Shown one piece after another: positions 8,437-17,108 of a stretch of 64,000 nt of DNA. This DNA comes from an uncultured Clostridia bacterium (GTDB taxonomy: Bacteria > Bacillota > Clostridia > Oscillospirales > Ruminococcaceae), in NCBI GenBank assembly GCA_947631455.1, contig CANRLH010000001.1, positions 124,001 to 188,000 of the forward strand, written 5' to 3'. Numbering within the stretch: position 1 is the stretch's first letter; each line of letters opens with the position of its first letter. The position numbers and the translations under genes were made by a program. The notes under the pieces are model-generated. The model was not told the origin of the DNA and did not search any database. It saw only the letters and a program-made list of their open reading frames with translations.

Positions 8437-9093
8437 TTATTCCTTTTCCCTCAGCGCTTTAAGCTGAGCTTCTAACAGTTCTATTTTCATGCGTTGACGG
8501 CAAAGCTCCTGAGAAACGGGGTCGGGAATATGAACCTGATCCAGATCCTGGACCCTTTTTCCCTTTACCCTCACAATTCTTGCAGGAACGCCTACTGCCG
8601 TGGCATTTGGCGGAACTTCCTCAAGTACGACTGCGTTTGCAGCTATTTTTGCGTTATCCCCCACCTTGAAAGGGCCCAGAACCCTTGCACCGGCGCCGAC
8701 CATAACATTGTTTCCCAGAGTAGGGTGACGTTTTCCGCTCTCTTTTCCGGTACCGCCTAGAGTAACCCCCTGATATATAAGACAGTTGTCTCCTATTTCA
8801 GCGGTTTCTCCTATTACTACTCCGCTTCCGTGATCAATGAGAAGTCCTTTGCCTATTTTTGCTCCGGGATGTATCTCAATTCCCGTGACCAGTCTTGAAA
8901 ATTGTGATATAGTCCTTGCAATGAAATAGAGCTTCTTTTGATAAAACCAGTGTGCCGCGCGGTGAAACAGCACCGCATGAAGGCCTGAGTAGTTAATCAG
9001 TATTTCAAATGTTGATTTTGCTGCGGGATCTTTATCCCTTACCGACTGTACTTCTTCTCTTATTGTTTTAATTATAGTGTCTAATATGTTCAT
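8437..9093 (-). CDS. cysE: Serine O-acetyltransferase
   Basis: 218 residues of the EpsC-type short serine acetyltransferase, which makes O-acetylserine from serine and acetyl-CoA in the first step of cysteine synthesis. The C-terminal half is a left-handed beta helix of hexapeptide repeats (IEIHPGAKIGKGLLIDHG, GVVIGETAEIGDNC, GVTLGGTG, HPTLGNNVMVGAGA). The catalytic His lies in the IDHGSG stretch and the partner His in KRHPTLG. I start at the ATG 9093, preceded by GGGAGAGG; a longer open frame up to 9198 would run into the T-box terminator. First gene of cysE-cysS-ppi. Confidence 0.95.
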   Translation of the reverse strand: MNILDTIIKTIREEVQSVRDKDPAAKSTFEILINYSGLHAVLFHRAAHWFYQKKLYFIARTISQFSRLVTGIEIHPGAKIGKGLLIDHGSGVVIGETAEIGDNCLIYQGVTLGGTGKESGKRHPTLGNNVMVGAGARVLGPFKVGDNAKIAANAVVLEEVPPNATAVGVPARIVRVKGKRVQDLDQVHIPDPVSQELCRQRMKIELLEAQLKALREKE

Positions 9094-9117
9094 ATTCCTC
9101 TCCCTTGATGTCAATAT

Positions 9118-9397
9118 ACAAAAAAGCCTCCAAAGCGATAAAACGCTTTTGGAGGCAGTTAAACTTAAACTACGGTTCCACTCCGAAAAAACACTCAAAA
9201 ACCGCCCGTATTATCTTTTTGGGCAATTCCTTAAACCTTAACGCGGTCAAACGGGAACGGATACTGATAAGAATTTCTGCTTTATGTTCACCGTTCCGGC
9301 TGGCAGCCGCACTTTATCAAAACAGCTTTATGCGTTTTCACCTATTCGCACTCTCTGTAAAAGCTTAAATTCTGACTACTCTTGCTGTTACGCCGAT
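9118..9397 (-). promoter_or_regulatory. T-box leader (expected to sense tRNA-Cys)
   Basis: Reading the minus strand, a structured leader of about 280 nt precedes cysE. It contains the T-box core GAGTGGAACCG (about 9185-9170), followed by a terminator whose arms GCCTCCAAAAGCG and CGCTTTGGAGGC (9156-9126) end in a T run. An internal stem pairs GGAACGG with CCGTTCC. T-boxes read the charging state of a tRNA: uncharged tRNA stabilises the antiterminator. The tRNA-Cys assignment is inferred from cysE and cysS downstream; I did not assign the specifier codon with confidence. Confidence 0.88.
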
Positions 9398-9403
9398 AAA
9401 TGT

Positions 9404-9432
9404 ATTATAATTTATTTTACCTGAAATGTCAA
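9404..9432 (-). promoter_or_regulatory. Sigma-A promoter of the T-box/cysE operon
   Basis: On the minus strand, TTGACA (9432-9427), 17 bases, TATAAT (9409-9404): a perfect consensus giving a start near 9397. Confidence 0.88.
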
Positions 9433-9461
9433 GTACGCAGATTTAAATTCACCATATGTTA

Positions 9462-9809
9462 CTACTGTCCAAGTCCGAAGCTTATCGACAAAGCGCTGTT
9501 TACTTTATCCATTGAAGGGGCGTCAAGCTCTCCCATTCGCTCTCTAAGACGCTTTTTGTCAAGCGTTCTTATCTGTTCCAAAAGCACTACCGAGTCCTTT
9601 TGAAGTCCGCATGACTTACCGCCTACGGCAATGTGCGTGGGAAGTCTGGCTTTGCCGTTTTGGCTTGTTATTGCCGCCGCTATTACCGTGGGACTGTGTC
9701 TGTTTCCCACGTCGTTTTGAACTATAAGTACCGGCCTTACGCCACCCTGTTCGCTTCCTACAACAGGACTTAGATCAGCATAATATATTTCTCCCCTGTG
9801 AATGGACAT
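9462..9809 (-). CDS. MazF/PemK-family endoribonuclease toxin (NdoA-like), no antitoxin seen
   Basis: 115 residues with the MazF/PemK fold: [21 protein letters not shown] at the N-terminus, RPVLIVQND, and the middle [11 protein letters not shown] strand. The family are sequence-specific mRNA interferases that arrest growth unless bound by a small antitoxin. Length and sequence resemble the Bacillus NdoA group. No antitoxin-sized gene lies next to it: upstream is a 106-base gap and then the unrelated Cys-rich gene; downstream is the T-box promoter. The antitoxin may lie elsewhere, or the protein may be regulated differently. A weak GGGAGCG lies before the ATG. Confidence 0.88.
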   Translation of the reverse strand: MSIHRGEIYYADLSPVVGSEQGGVRPVLIVQNDVGNRHSPTVIAAAITSQNGKARLPTHIAVGGKSCGLQKDSVVLLEQIRTLDKKRLRERMGELDAPSMDKVNSALSISFGLGQ

Positions 9810-9915
9810 TTCAACACGCTCCCGTTTTTAATTTTGTCTTATATTTATTCTTGCCTTCAAAAACAGTTTTAGTCAGCGTTTTTGAAAATCAGGGGAATTT
9901 TTCTAAATCGCAGAC

Positions 9916-10788
9916 TTAATCTTCTTCTGAATGGTCACTTTCAGGCTTTGCTGCGGGGTTTGATGTTACTGCCGCAGCTGCGGTTGACTTTGATACGCAG
10001 CCCGAATCGTACTCCGACTCTTCAAGTGAGCGCGGGAAAAACTCGTTTGTGGGAAACTTGATCTTCTCGAAGAGTTCACATGGCGAATCGGTGTTTGTTG
10101 AGCATTCCTTGCTGGGTATGCAGTAATCAGCAGCGGGAACCATCAGTGTAACGTATCTTGAAAGCTGAATGATGGAAAACATACCTATTGTAACATAAAC
10201 TGCTTTTGAGCAGCCCTGAGAAACCGTGACGGGAATATCAGTTCCGCTCTGACAGCACGAGCCATCGCAGTTATCCGTGCAGCAGGAGGGCTTCTGGAAT
10301 CTCGTGACCAGACGGCAGTCAAGAAGAATAGGCTCTACTACCGTTACAGATGCATTGGGCAGTGACGAGTAGCAGCAGCCGGGAGCTATGCCGGTTGTCT
10401 GGGCATCCTGTGATGAAAAGCGTCTTGTGTTTCCGTCGCTTCCGAAAAGTATTACCTTCTTTGAGAAAGATGTAGTACCCAGAACAGTTGTAGATGCGCA
10501 CGCGGAGCCTTCAAATGCCTCGATCTCAACTGAAAAGGTATAGGTGATGTCTACTGCGTAAAAGCCCTTGTTGAATGGCACGGGTTCTATCCCGAAAACC
10601 GTGTTCACAACCTCTACCCGCTTGCACTTGATAAAGCTGGCCGCTTCTATCGTTTCAAGCGCCTCAGGGGTGGTGAACGCCACCTCAAGATCCTCCAAGC
10701 AGTCCTTGTCGCTGCAGGAATCAAAAACCCGCATAACCTCAATGCAAACATTTTCATTGAAGCCGCCGCATGAGTTTGTTTCGTTCAT
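9916..10788 (-). CDS. Cysteine-rich conserved protein of unknown function
   Basis: 290 residues with about 20 cysteines, including clusters such as SCSDKDCL near 24, GCCYSS near 138, and a CCTDNCDGSCC knot near 168. There is no signal peptide and no membrane helix. I recognise it as resembling an unnamed protein widespread in Clostridia, with a shared N-terminal VFDSCSDKDCLEDLEV block and the NKGFYAVDITYTF segment, but know no function. The alternation of beta-rich stretches suggests a structural protein, possibly of the spore or cell surface; that is a guess. AGGAGG precedes the ATG. It is monocistronic or loosely linked to the MazF gene 106 bases downstream. Confidence 0.75.
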   Translation of the reverse strand: MNETNSCGGFNENVCIEVMRVFDSCSDKDCLEDLEVAFTTPEALETIEAASFIKCKRVEVVNTVFGIEPVPFNKGFYAVDITYTFSVEIEAFEGSACASTTVLGTTSFSKKVILFGSDGNTRRFSSQDAQTTGIAPGCCYSSLPNASVTVVEPILLDCRLVTRFQKPSCCTDNCDGSCCQSGTDIPVTVSQGCSKAVYVTIGMFSIIQLSRYVTLMVPAADYCIPSKECSTNTDSPCELFEKIKFPTNEFFPRSLEESEYDSGCVSKSTAAAAVTSNPAAKPESDHSEED

Positions 10789-10908
10789 ATATGTATCCTC
10801 CTAAATATATTTGCGGACAGCCTACACTTTGCCGTCCTTGGTACATCATATTCTAACGGACAAAAAAGTGTGAAAGGAAATGTTTAAATTGTCTTTTACG
10901 AAACATAA

Positions 10909-10943
10909 AAAAGGAGGAACCGAAAGATACGGTTGCCTCCTTT
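10909..10943 (-). terminator. Terminator of the GH2 gene
   Basis: AAAGGAGGAACCG and CGGTTGCCTCCTTT form a strong stem just past the GH2 stop codon on the minus strand, with T-rich sequence after it. Confidence 0.75.
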
Positions 10944-10957
10944 GTTATTTTATTATT

Positions 10958-13699
10958 TTAGTTTCTGGCGTAATCAAACACGCTTTTTATAAACTGTCTG
11001 CCGTTGGGGGACTCTGAAAGCTTATCGATGTCGCAGTTGAGAACTATTACCTTTCCTCCGCCAATTTGGTATTCGTATAAAAGGCCAAGGCTGTGGTTGC
11101 GCTCAAAGTTGTCTATCGTTCTGACGATTATGGTTTTATCCTTGTCATTGCCGTCAAGAATATCGCTTTTTGAGTTCATCACTATTTCCCACCACTGTTC
11201 GGTTGAGTAAATCTCACTCGGAAACTGTGATAGCGCTTTGTGATTATTGTCTATCAAAAGTCCCATAGTTCCCACCGGCAGCGGCTTGTTCATCATTTCA
11301 GAAATTGAGCGGAACATCGGATAACACCAGAAATCCTGACAGTAAAAGCCCGGAATCGAATTTTTATCATCACTTTTGATATCGGGTATTACGACAATCG
11401 TTTTTCCCTGTGACAAAAGCTCTTTGGCATGTGTTTCCTCTGCGCTTTTAAAGATATAAACGCCGTCAAGTTCTGCGGTGATATTGCAGGGGTAAACAAA
11501 AAGTTTGTACTCGTTATATATATCGGTATCGTCCAGACAAAGCGTAAGGGTGATTTCGGAAGGAGATTTTACATCGGGCAGTGTTATTGATATGTCGTCG
11601 ATATCTATGTAATTTGCGTCTGTATCCGGAATTTCCTTTTGTCCGGATGAGATCTCTGAGTTTTCTCCTGAGAGCGACCATTTAAGTTTTTTGCCGCCAA
11701 GCTTATCCGCTCCGAAGTGTGTTATCATAAGATGAGCCTTAAAAATGTCTTTGCCTTCATAAACGTAAGAGTCAAATTCAGCAAGCAATACGGTTGCATT
11801 GCAAAAGGCTCTCCATTCTTTTTCGGTTATTATTCCCTTTGAATCCATAAATGCGTCAAGCATACCGACAAGTGCCGTTCCCTGACCGGAAAAGTCCTGA
11901 ATATCGAGGATCTGAAATCCGCCAAGTCTGCGTGAGCGAAACACAGCTTCAAGCTCTTCCTTATAGCATGCAGCAGCAAGCTTTCCGCTTGCAAAGTGAT
12001 AATCCTTGGCGTATTTTATAAGCCCTTTTTTCTTAAGGCGATTTTTAAACAACATAAGGTTTTTAGCTTTTAAAGGGCCTGTGTATTTGTCTATTTCGTC
12101 GTAGTTCGGATAGGTTTCGTACTGACCTATCTCATGCGTGATTATCGGTACCTTAGGTATAAAGCCTGCGTCAGCATCGCTAGCCTTAACAAGCTTCATA
12201 GTGGTTCCGTACTGTATCTTTACCATTTCGTCAGCATCTTTCGTGATGCTTTCTGATGTTTTTACCTCAGGCTTTATTACGGGATCATAACTTTTAGTCG
12301 TGCAGGGCTTATCAGTTTGAACATGACCGAGAGGCGCGTCACACATCGCATAAGAGCCGCGTATAAGCCTGTCGCCGGAAAGCCTTACGCCACAGAAAAA
12401 GTCGTCGTTTTCAAGTACAGATGGGAAAAATTGAAAGTTGTTGCTTCCCTGCGTATACAGATGCCTTTTGTCGTTTGATTTGTATATGCCGATTATTTCG
12501 TTTAGCCTTTTTGTGCTTCCCCATAGCTCGTTGCCAAGGCTCATCATACAGTAAGACGGGTGATTTCCAAATGTGTCAAGCATTTTTTTGCCTTCTTCAA
12601 TCAGAAACTCCTGCTCGGTTTCGTTATAGCCATCCTCTCCGGGAGCGGAAATTGTTCCCCAAAACGGAAGTTCCGGCTCCATGTAAATCCCCAGCATATC
12701 CGCTGCGATGAAAGCCGCTTCCGGCGGACAACAGGTGTGAAAACGGTAGTGATTCATACCGTAACGCTGAGAAATTTCCATTACTCTTAGCCATTCGTCA
12801 ACATCGCATGGCGCATAGCCTGTTTTAGGGAAGATCATACCGTCGTGCTTTCCGCGCAAAAACGTTTTTTTGCCGTTTATGGTAAACTTATCTCCGTCAG
12901 TGCAAAAATCTCTCAGCCCGACTATATTCTCGGTAATATCTCCGTCAATATTGGTTTTGAGCATATAAAGATTCGGTTCAAATTCGCTCCAGAGCTTAGC
13001 GCGTTCGCCGAGCGTATAGGTTATATCAACCACACCGCCGCTATAAGAAAAAACAGCGGGAGAAAAGGTGTCGGTATTTGAAGTGTAAGGGCCGTTAAAG
13101 CTTTCGGCACATACGGTTATCTCACCTGTGTCTCTTCCCACGACGTTCGCTTTTATATGAAATGCCTTGTTGTTTACGTCGGACTCAATAAATATCTTTT
13201 CAAGATATGTATTTTCAAAAATCCGAATCTCAAGACCGCCAACTATTCCGTTCCAGTTTGACTGTGTGTCACAACTTGTCAAATGACCGCCTGCCGTTTT
13301 GTATCCGACATTTGAAACGCAAATAGCAATGGTGTGTTCGCCGTCAGTTGCAAAATCGCTGATATCGTAAATATGAGGTGATACCAGGCTGTCCATTGTA
13401 CCTATTTTTTTGCCGTCAAAATAAAGAGTAGTTATCCTTGTGCGCTCCAGGAACAAAAAGACCTTTTTGCCGAAAACCCCTGAAAGATTTATTTTTCTGA
13501 AATACCAGGCATCGCCTAAAAACTCGTATTCATCGGTCAGATAGCCCTTTGAATGCTTTAAACTTCTTTTACCCTTTTTTGAATAAGAGGTAGTGGAGGG
13601 CAAGCAAATACTGTCATTGAAGCTGTCAGGAACCTTTTTACTTTGATCTTTATCAAGAAATAAACCCCACTCTCCTGACAAATCGATTTTGTCTATCAT
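10958..13699 (-). CDS. Glycoside hydrolase family 2 protein (beta-galactosidase/beta-glucuronidase type)
   Basis: 913 residues without a signal peptide, so probably cytoplasmic. The N-terminal GH2 sugar-binding jelly roll runs to about 190 and includes AWYFRKINL and the SNWNGIVGGLEI strand. An immunoglobulin-like domain and the TIM barrel follow. The barrel has NHYRFHTCCPPEAAF, the acid/base Glu in SLGNELWG and a likely nucleophile Glu in ITHEIGQYETYP. GH2 enzymes cleave beta-galactosides, beta-glucuronides or related bonds with retention; the substrate cannot be told from sequence alone. GGAGGAGG precedes the ATG. It has its own promoter and terminator and no transporter beside it. Confidence 0.88.
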   Translation of the reverse strand: MIDKIDLSGEWGLFLDKDQSKKVPDSFNDSICLPSTTSYSKKGKRSLKHSKGYLTDEYEFLGDAWYFRKINLSGVFGKKVFLFLERTRITTLYFDGKKIGTMDSLVSPHIYDISDFATDGEHTIAICVSNVGYKTAGGHLTSCDTQSNWNGIVGGLEIRIFENTYLEKIFIESDVNNKAFHIKANVVGRDTGEITVCAESFNGPYTSNTDTFSPAVFSYSGGVVDITYTLGERAKLWSEFEPNLYMLKTNIDGDITENIVGLRDFCTDGDKFTINGKKTFLRGKHDGMIFPKTGYAPCDVDEWLRVMEISQRYGMNHYRFHTCCPPEAAFIAADMLGIYMEPELPFWGTISAPGEDGYNETEQEFLIEEGKKMLDTFGNHPSYCMMSLGNELWGSTKRLNEIIGIYKSNDKRHLYTQGSNNFQFFPSVLENDDFFCGVRLSGDRLIRGSYAMCDAPLGHVQTDKPCTTKSYDPVIKPEVKTSESITKDADEMVKIQYGTTMKLVKASDADAGFIPKVPIITHEIGQYETYPNYDEIDKYTGPLKAKNLMLFKNRLKKKGLIKYAKDYHFASGKLAAACYKEELEAVFRSRRLGGFQILDIQDFSGQGTALVGMLDAFMDSKGIITEKEWRAFCNATVLLAEFDSYVYEGKDIFKAHLMITHFGADKLGGKKLKWSLSGENSEISSGQKEIPDTDANYIDIDDISITLPDVKSPSEITLTLCLDDTDIYNEYKLFVYPCNITAELDGVYIFKSAEETHAKELLSQGKTIVVIPDIKSDDKNSIPGFYCQDFWCYPMFRSISEMMNKPLPVGTMGLLIDNNHKALSQFPSEIYSTEQWWEIVMNSKSDILDGNDKDKTIIVRTIDNFERNHSLGLLYEYQIGGGKVIVLNCDIDKLSESPNGRQFIKSVFDYARN

Positions 13700-13734
13700 A
13701 AACTTTTTCCTCCTCCGGGCGATAACATAAAATC

Positions 13735-13763
13735 AGTATATCATATAAATGTATTTTTTTCAA
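13735..13763 (-). promoter_or_regulatory. Promoter of the GH2 gene
   Basis: Minus strand TTGAAA (13763-13758), 17 bases, TATACT (13740-13735), about 36 bases before the GH2 start. Confidence 0.65.
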
Positions 13764-13895
13764 GGATTTGTACAGAATAATTTGAAAGTAAAAGTATAAT
13801 GACCGATCGTTATTGTATCAGTTTTGAATAAGCGTTTAAGTGTAATATTAAATTGAGCATTTATTTTGTATATTGCATACTTTTGATAAGCCGCC

Positions 13896-13923
13896 TTGAC
13901 TTTAAACGAAAATAGGGTATAAT
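13896..13923 (+). promoter_or_regulatory. Promoter of the flavodiiron gene
   Basis: TTGACT (13896-13901), 16 bases, TATAAT (13918-13923), 38 bases before the ATG. Confidence 0.8.
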
Positions 13924-13960
13924 GTATATATTGGAAAAATCATACACAGGAGGATTTAAA

Positions 13961-15127
13961 ATGAAAGATACCTACATTTCTGACAGTATAAAATACGTAG
14001 GAGTTGACGACAAGGATATAGACCTTTTTGAAAGTCAGTATATAGTTCCGAACGGGGTTTCCTACAACGCATATGTTATAATTGACAAAAAGGTATGCGT
14101 AATGGATACGGTTGATAAGAGAAAGACGGAAGAGTGGCTTACAAATCTTAAAAGGGAGCTTGGCGACAGAAAGCCCGATTATCTTGTTATACATCATCTT
14201 GAGCCGGATCACGCAGGAAGCATAGCTGACTTTGTGAAGGAATACCCGGAGTCAATACTTGTGGGAAACGCAAAGACATTTTCTATGCTGCCGCAGTTTT
14301 TTGACTTTGAATTTGACCACAAAATGCATACGGTAGCAGAAGGTGATACTCTTTCACTCGGCGAGCACACATTGACATTTTTAATGGCTCCCATGGTTCA
14401 CTGGCCGGAGGTCATGGTTTCATATGAGTCAAGTGAAAAGGTACTTTTCTCTGCGGATGGCTTCGGAAAGTTTGGCGCTCTTGACACTGATGAAGACTGG
14501 GCTTGTGAGGCAAGAAGATATTACTTCAATATAGTCGGAAAATACGGCTCACAGGTGGCAGCGCTTCTTAAGAAAGCGTCAGGACTTGACATCAAGACGA
14601 TCTGTCCTCTTCATGGACCGATCCTTAAGGAAAATCTCGGATATTATATCGGGCTTTACGAAACGTGGTCAAGCTACAAGCCGGAGGTTGATGGCGTGTT
14701 TATCGCATATGCGTCTATCCACGGAAACACAGCTAAGGTCGCTGAGTATTTTAAAGGTGTTCTTGAACAAAAGGGTGTAAATAAGGTTGCGATCTCAGAC
14801 CTTTCGCGAGAGGATATTGCTGAGTGCGTAGAGGACGCGTTCAAGTACGGAAAGATAGTTTTAGCTGCATCCAGCTACGATGCGGGGGTCTTTGCACCTA
14901 TGTCTGATTTTCTGCACCACCTTAAGTCAAAGGCATGGCAGAACAGAGATGTGGCTCTCATAGAAAACGGTTCATGGGGACCAACGGCCGCAAAGACAAT
15001 GAGGTCATTTTTGGAAGGCATGAAGGATATACGTGTGTGCGACACGGCAGTCACTATCCGCTCGACTATGAAAGAGGCTGACAAGCCAAAGCTTTCGGCT
15101 CTTGCCGACGAGCTGTTATCGAAGTAA
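13961..15127 (+). CDS. Flavodiiron protein (class A oxygen/NO reductase)
   Basis: 388 residues: an N-terminal metallo-beta-lactamase-like diiron domain (1-245) and a C-terminal flavodoxin domain (about 250-388). Iron ligands lie in HLEPDHAG, VHWPEVM, SADGFGKFG and PLHGP; the FMN loop is ASIHGNTAK. In anaerobes these enzymes reduce O2 to water or NO to N2O, taking electrons from rubredoxin or a similar carrier. No rubredoxin or flavin reductase domain is fused or adjacent. The ATG at 13961 has AGGAGG before it; an in-frame ATG at 13922 overlaps the -10 box and is rejected. Monocistronic, with a terminator after it. Confidence 0.94.
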   Translation: MKDTYISDSIKYVGVDDKDIDLFESQYIVPNGVSYNAYVIIDKKVCVMDTVDKRKTEEWLTNLKRELGDRKPDYLVIHHLEPDHAGSIADFVKEYPESILVGNAKTFSMLPQFFDFEFDHKMHTVAEGDTLSLGEHTLTFLMAPMVHWPEVMVSYESSEKVLFSADGFGKFGALDTDEDWACEARRYYFNIVGKYGSQVAALLKKASGLDIKTICPLHGPILKENLGYYIGLYETWSSYKPEVDGVFIAYASIHGNTAKVAEYFKGVLEQKGVNKVAISDLSREDIAECVEDAFKYGKIVLAASSYDAGVFAPMSDFLHHLKSKAWQNRDVALIENGSWGPTAAKTMRSFLEGMKDIRVCDTAVTIRSTMKEADKPKLSALADELLSK

Positions 15128-15136
15128 AGTATCACA

Positions 15137-15168
15137 AAAAAATCCGGCAGTTACCTGTCGGATTTTTT
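15137..15168 (+). terminator. Bidirectional terminator between the flavodiiron gene and ung
   Basis: An AAAAAATCCGGCAG arm pairs with CTGTCGGATTTTTT around a short loop, with A/T runs on both sides, between convergent genes. Confidence 0.8.
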
Positions 15169-15193
15169 ATATGCCTTCATATGATAAGTTGAG

Positions 15194-15859
15194 TTACAGT
15201 CTCCAGTCAATAGGCTCTATCCCTTTTGAAATAAGGAAATTATTCACTTTTGAAAAATGCCTGCACCCGAAAAAGCCGTTAAATGCCGAAAGCGGCGAAG
15301 GGTGAACAGCTTCAAAAACCCCGTGAATGGGATTTGTAATAAGCGGCTTTTTGCTTCTGGCATTGCCTCCCCACAGAATAAATGCCACGGGCTCACTTTT
15401 TTCATTAAGCTTTCTTATTACTTCATCGGTAAGTATCTCCCATCCTTTACCTTTATGGGAAAGAGGTTTACCTTCCCGCACGGTAAGAGTGGTGTTTAAA
15501 AGCATAACTCCTTCGTCCGCCCATTTGGTAAGCGTTCCGTTTTTCGGCGGCGGATAGCCCAGATCGTCATAGATCTCTTTGAAAATGTTCTTAAGGCTCG
15601 GCGGAGGAGTTACCCCCTCCTTGACAGAAAAACAAAGCCCGTGTGCCTGCCCCGCTCCGTGATAAGGATCCTGTCCCAGAATGACAGCTTTTACCTTTTC
15701 AAAGGGCGTGTGCTTAAAAGCGTTAAATATATCATACATATTCGGGTAAATATGATAATGAGAGTATTCATATTTTAAAAACTCACGAAGAGAAAGATAA
15801 TAGTCCTTTTTAAATTCGTCATTTAAAATGTCGTCCCAGTCGTTTCCAATATGTACCAT
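15194..15859 (-). CDS. ung: Uracil-DNA glycosylase, family 1
   Basis: 221 residues, the normal length of Ung, which removes uracil from DNA at the start of base-excision repair. Catalytic GQDPYHG (water-activating Asp) at about 62-68, the uracil-binding CFSV region, the LLNTTLTV strand and the HPSPLS leucine-loop motif are all intact. It is the last gene of a minus-strand group: a 294-residue membrane protein, a 34-residue peptide, then ung 12 bases later. AGGGGCG precedes the ATG. Confidence 0.96.
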   Translation of the reverse strand: MVHIGNDWDDILNDEFKKDYYLSLREFLKYEYSHYHIYPNMYDIFNAFKHTPFEKVKAVILGQDPYHGAGQAHGLCFSVKEGVTPPPSLKNIFKEIYDDLGYPPPKNGTLTKWADEGVMLLNTTLTVREGKPLSHKGKGWEILTDEVIRKLNEKSEPVAFILWGGNARSKKPLITNPIHGVFEAVHPSPLSAFNGFFGCRHFSKVNNFLISKGIEPIDWRL

Positions 15860-15871
15860 TTTACATCGCCC

Positions 15872-15976
15872 CTATACTCCCAGTGCGCCGTTTAGCACCG
15901 CACCGATCACTATTCCCAGAATCATTACCGCAACTATTGCAAGTATAATGATCCTGGTCAAAAGTCCTTTTTTCAT
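15872..15976 (-). CDS. 34-residue single-span membrane peptide, translationally coupled
   Basis: A short open frame of 34 residues: a basic start (MKKGLLTR) followed by one hydrophobic helix of about 20 residues ending in GAVLNGALGV. Its ATG overlaps the stop of the upstream 294-residue gene by one base (TAATG), and AGGAGG lies at the correct spacing inside that gene's 3' end. Such coupling argues that it is translated. The function is unknown; it could be a partner of the upstream membrane protein. Confidence 0.7.
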   Translation of the reverse strand: MKKGLLTRIIILAIVAVMILGIVIGAVLNGALGV

Positions 15977-16860
15977 TATTTTGTTTCCTCCTCATAATGT
16001 GTCGTGAAATCTTCTACAAGATGATCCATTATCTTTTTGGCACTTTCAAAGTTTTCCTGCATTTCAGCCTTTGTGTCTTTCAGAGTAGCCACCGGCTCTC
16101 TCATTACAATAAACATATCATCCGGAAAACCGTTTTCCCACTTAAGTCGCTTCTGAACGTAATCGCCTTTTAAGCTAAGTCCTGTTTTGGTAACAAGCTC
16201 TGAATCGGGGTAAAGAGCCGTAAGGTCTGCAAACGCCTCTGAAACACCCGACTCATCATTTAATATATCTGTATCGGAAACAAAAAATATCACTTCGGCT
16301 GTCTGCATATTAGCCTGAATCACCGACTGGTATTTTGTGGTTGCCGTATAATCCGTACCGTATTTCGCAATAGGTGCTTCGATTATCTGAACATATACCT
16401 CTCCGTCACCGTTTATATCCTCACAGTATTCTTCAAACATATCGGCAAGCTCTTCGGTACGGTTGATAAGACCGTTATTGCAGGTCATTATCACACGCAT
16501 ATCCGGCTTTGTTCTTGAAAGGGTATCATAGGTGATGTATCCGAAAATGATAATAAAGAATGCAGCCAGCAGAATGATGACTTTGTTGTGCCACCAGAAG
16601 TTTTTTAGCCTTGCAACACCGTGAAGCTTTATGGCTTCCTCGTGCTCTTCCTTTATTATCTCGCTCTCAGAAATATCTCCGTTTTTCAGCTTTAAAAGTT
16701 CAAGCCGTTCTTTTGCCAGTTGTTTTTCATATTCCTTTCGCTCTTCTATTTCAAGCTCTTTTGACCTTTCCTCTTCAAGAAGTTCTTTTTGCTTGTCTTC
16801 TCTGATCTTACGCTCGTATTCTAAGTCATCTTCAGGTAAAAGCTCTTTTTTATCGTCCAT
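15976..16860 (-). CDS. Membrane protein with charged N-terminal coiled coil, unknown function
   Basis: 294 residues. Residues 1-60 are almost entirely Glu, Lys, Arg and Leu and should form a cytoplasmic coiled coil. A transmembrane helix at about 93-112 follows (IILLAAFFIIIFGYITY). The C-terminal 180 residues would lie outside, with an alpha/beta look (MRVIMTCNNG..., AEVIFFVSDTDIL). I do not recognise the family. It is followed with one-base overlap by the 34-residue membrane peptide and then ung. No similarity to a known regulator or enzyme is evident. Confidence 0.72.
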   Translation of the reverse strand: MDDKKELLPEDDLEYERKIREDKQKELLEEERSKELEIEERKEYEKQLAKERLELLKLKNGDISESEIIKEEHEEAIKLHGVARLKNFWWHNKVIILLAAFFIIIFGYITYDTLSRTKPDMRVIMTCNNGLINRTEELADMFEEYCEDINGDGEVYVQIIEAPIAKYGTDYTATTKYQSVIQANMQTAEVIFFVSDTDILNDESGVSEAFADLTALYPDSELVTKTGLSLKGDYVQKRLKWENGFPDDMFIVMREPVATLKDTKAEMQENFESAKKIMDHLVEDFTTHYEEETK

Positions 16861-16981
16861 AGTATTTATCCTCGCCGTTTAAAAATTTAGCAGTTGCAGC
16901 AAAAATATAGCCGCACGTACTTTAACATTTATTTAAGTTACAGTATAACCTATAATTGTGAATATACTGTGAATAAAAAGC

Positions 16982-17010
16982 TTTACAACTCAATAATTGT
17001 AAGGTATAAT
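16982..17010 (+). promoter_or_regulatory. Promoter of folC with an internal inverted repeat
   Basis: TTTACA (16982-16987), 17 bases, TATAAT (17005-17010). The inverted repeat TTACAA (16983-16988) / TTGTAA (16998-17003) overlaps the -35 and spacer and could be an operator. Confidence 0.55.
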
Positions 17011-17108
17011 TTAAGGGCGCGATATTTAAGCGTGTATTTATTTTATGAATTGACGGACGGCTTTTTACAAACAGAGCGGCTGCCCGTCATAAAAAGGACA
17101 GTGTGAAA

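Noticed and set aside
9105-9368. Plus-strand frame of 87 residues before cysE
   Set aside because: It lies entirely in the T-box leader, read on the wrong strand.
16894-17106. Plus-strand frame of 70 residues before folC
   Set aside because: It covers the folC promoter, has no ribosome site and has random-looking composition.
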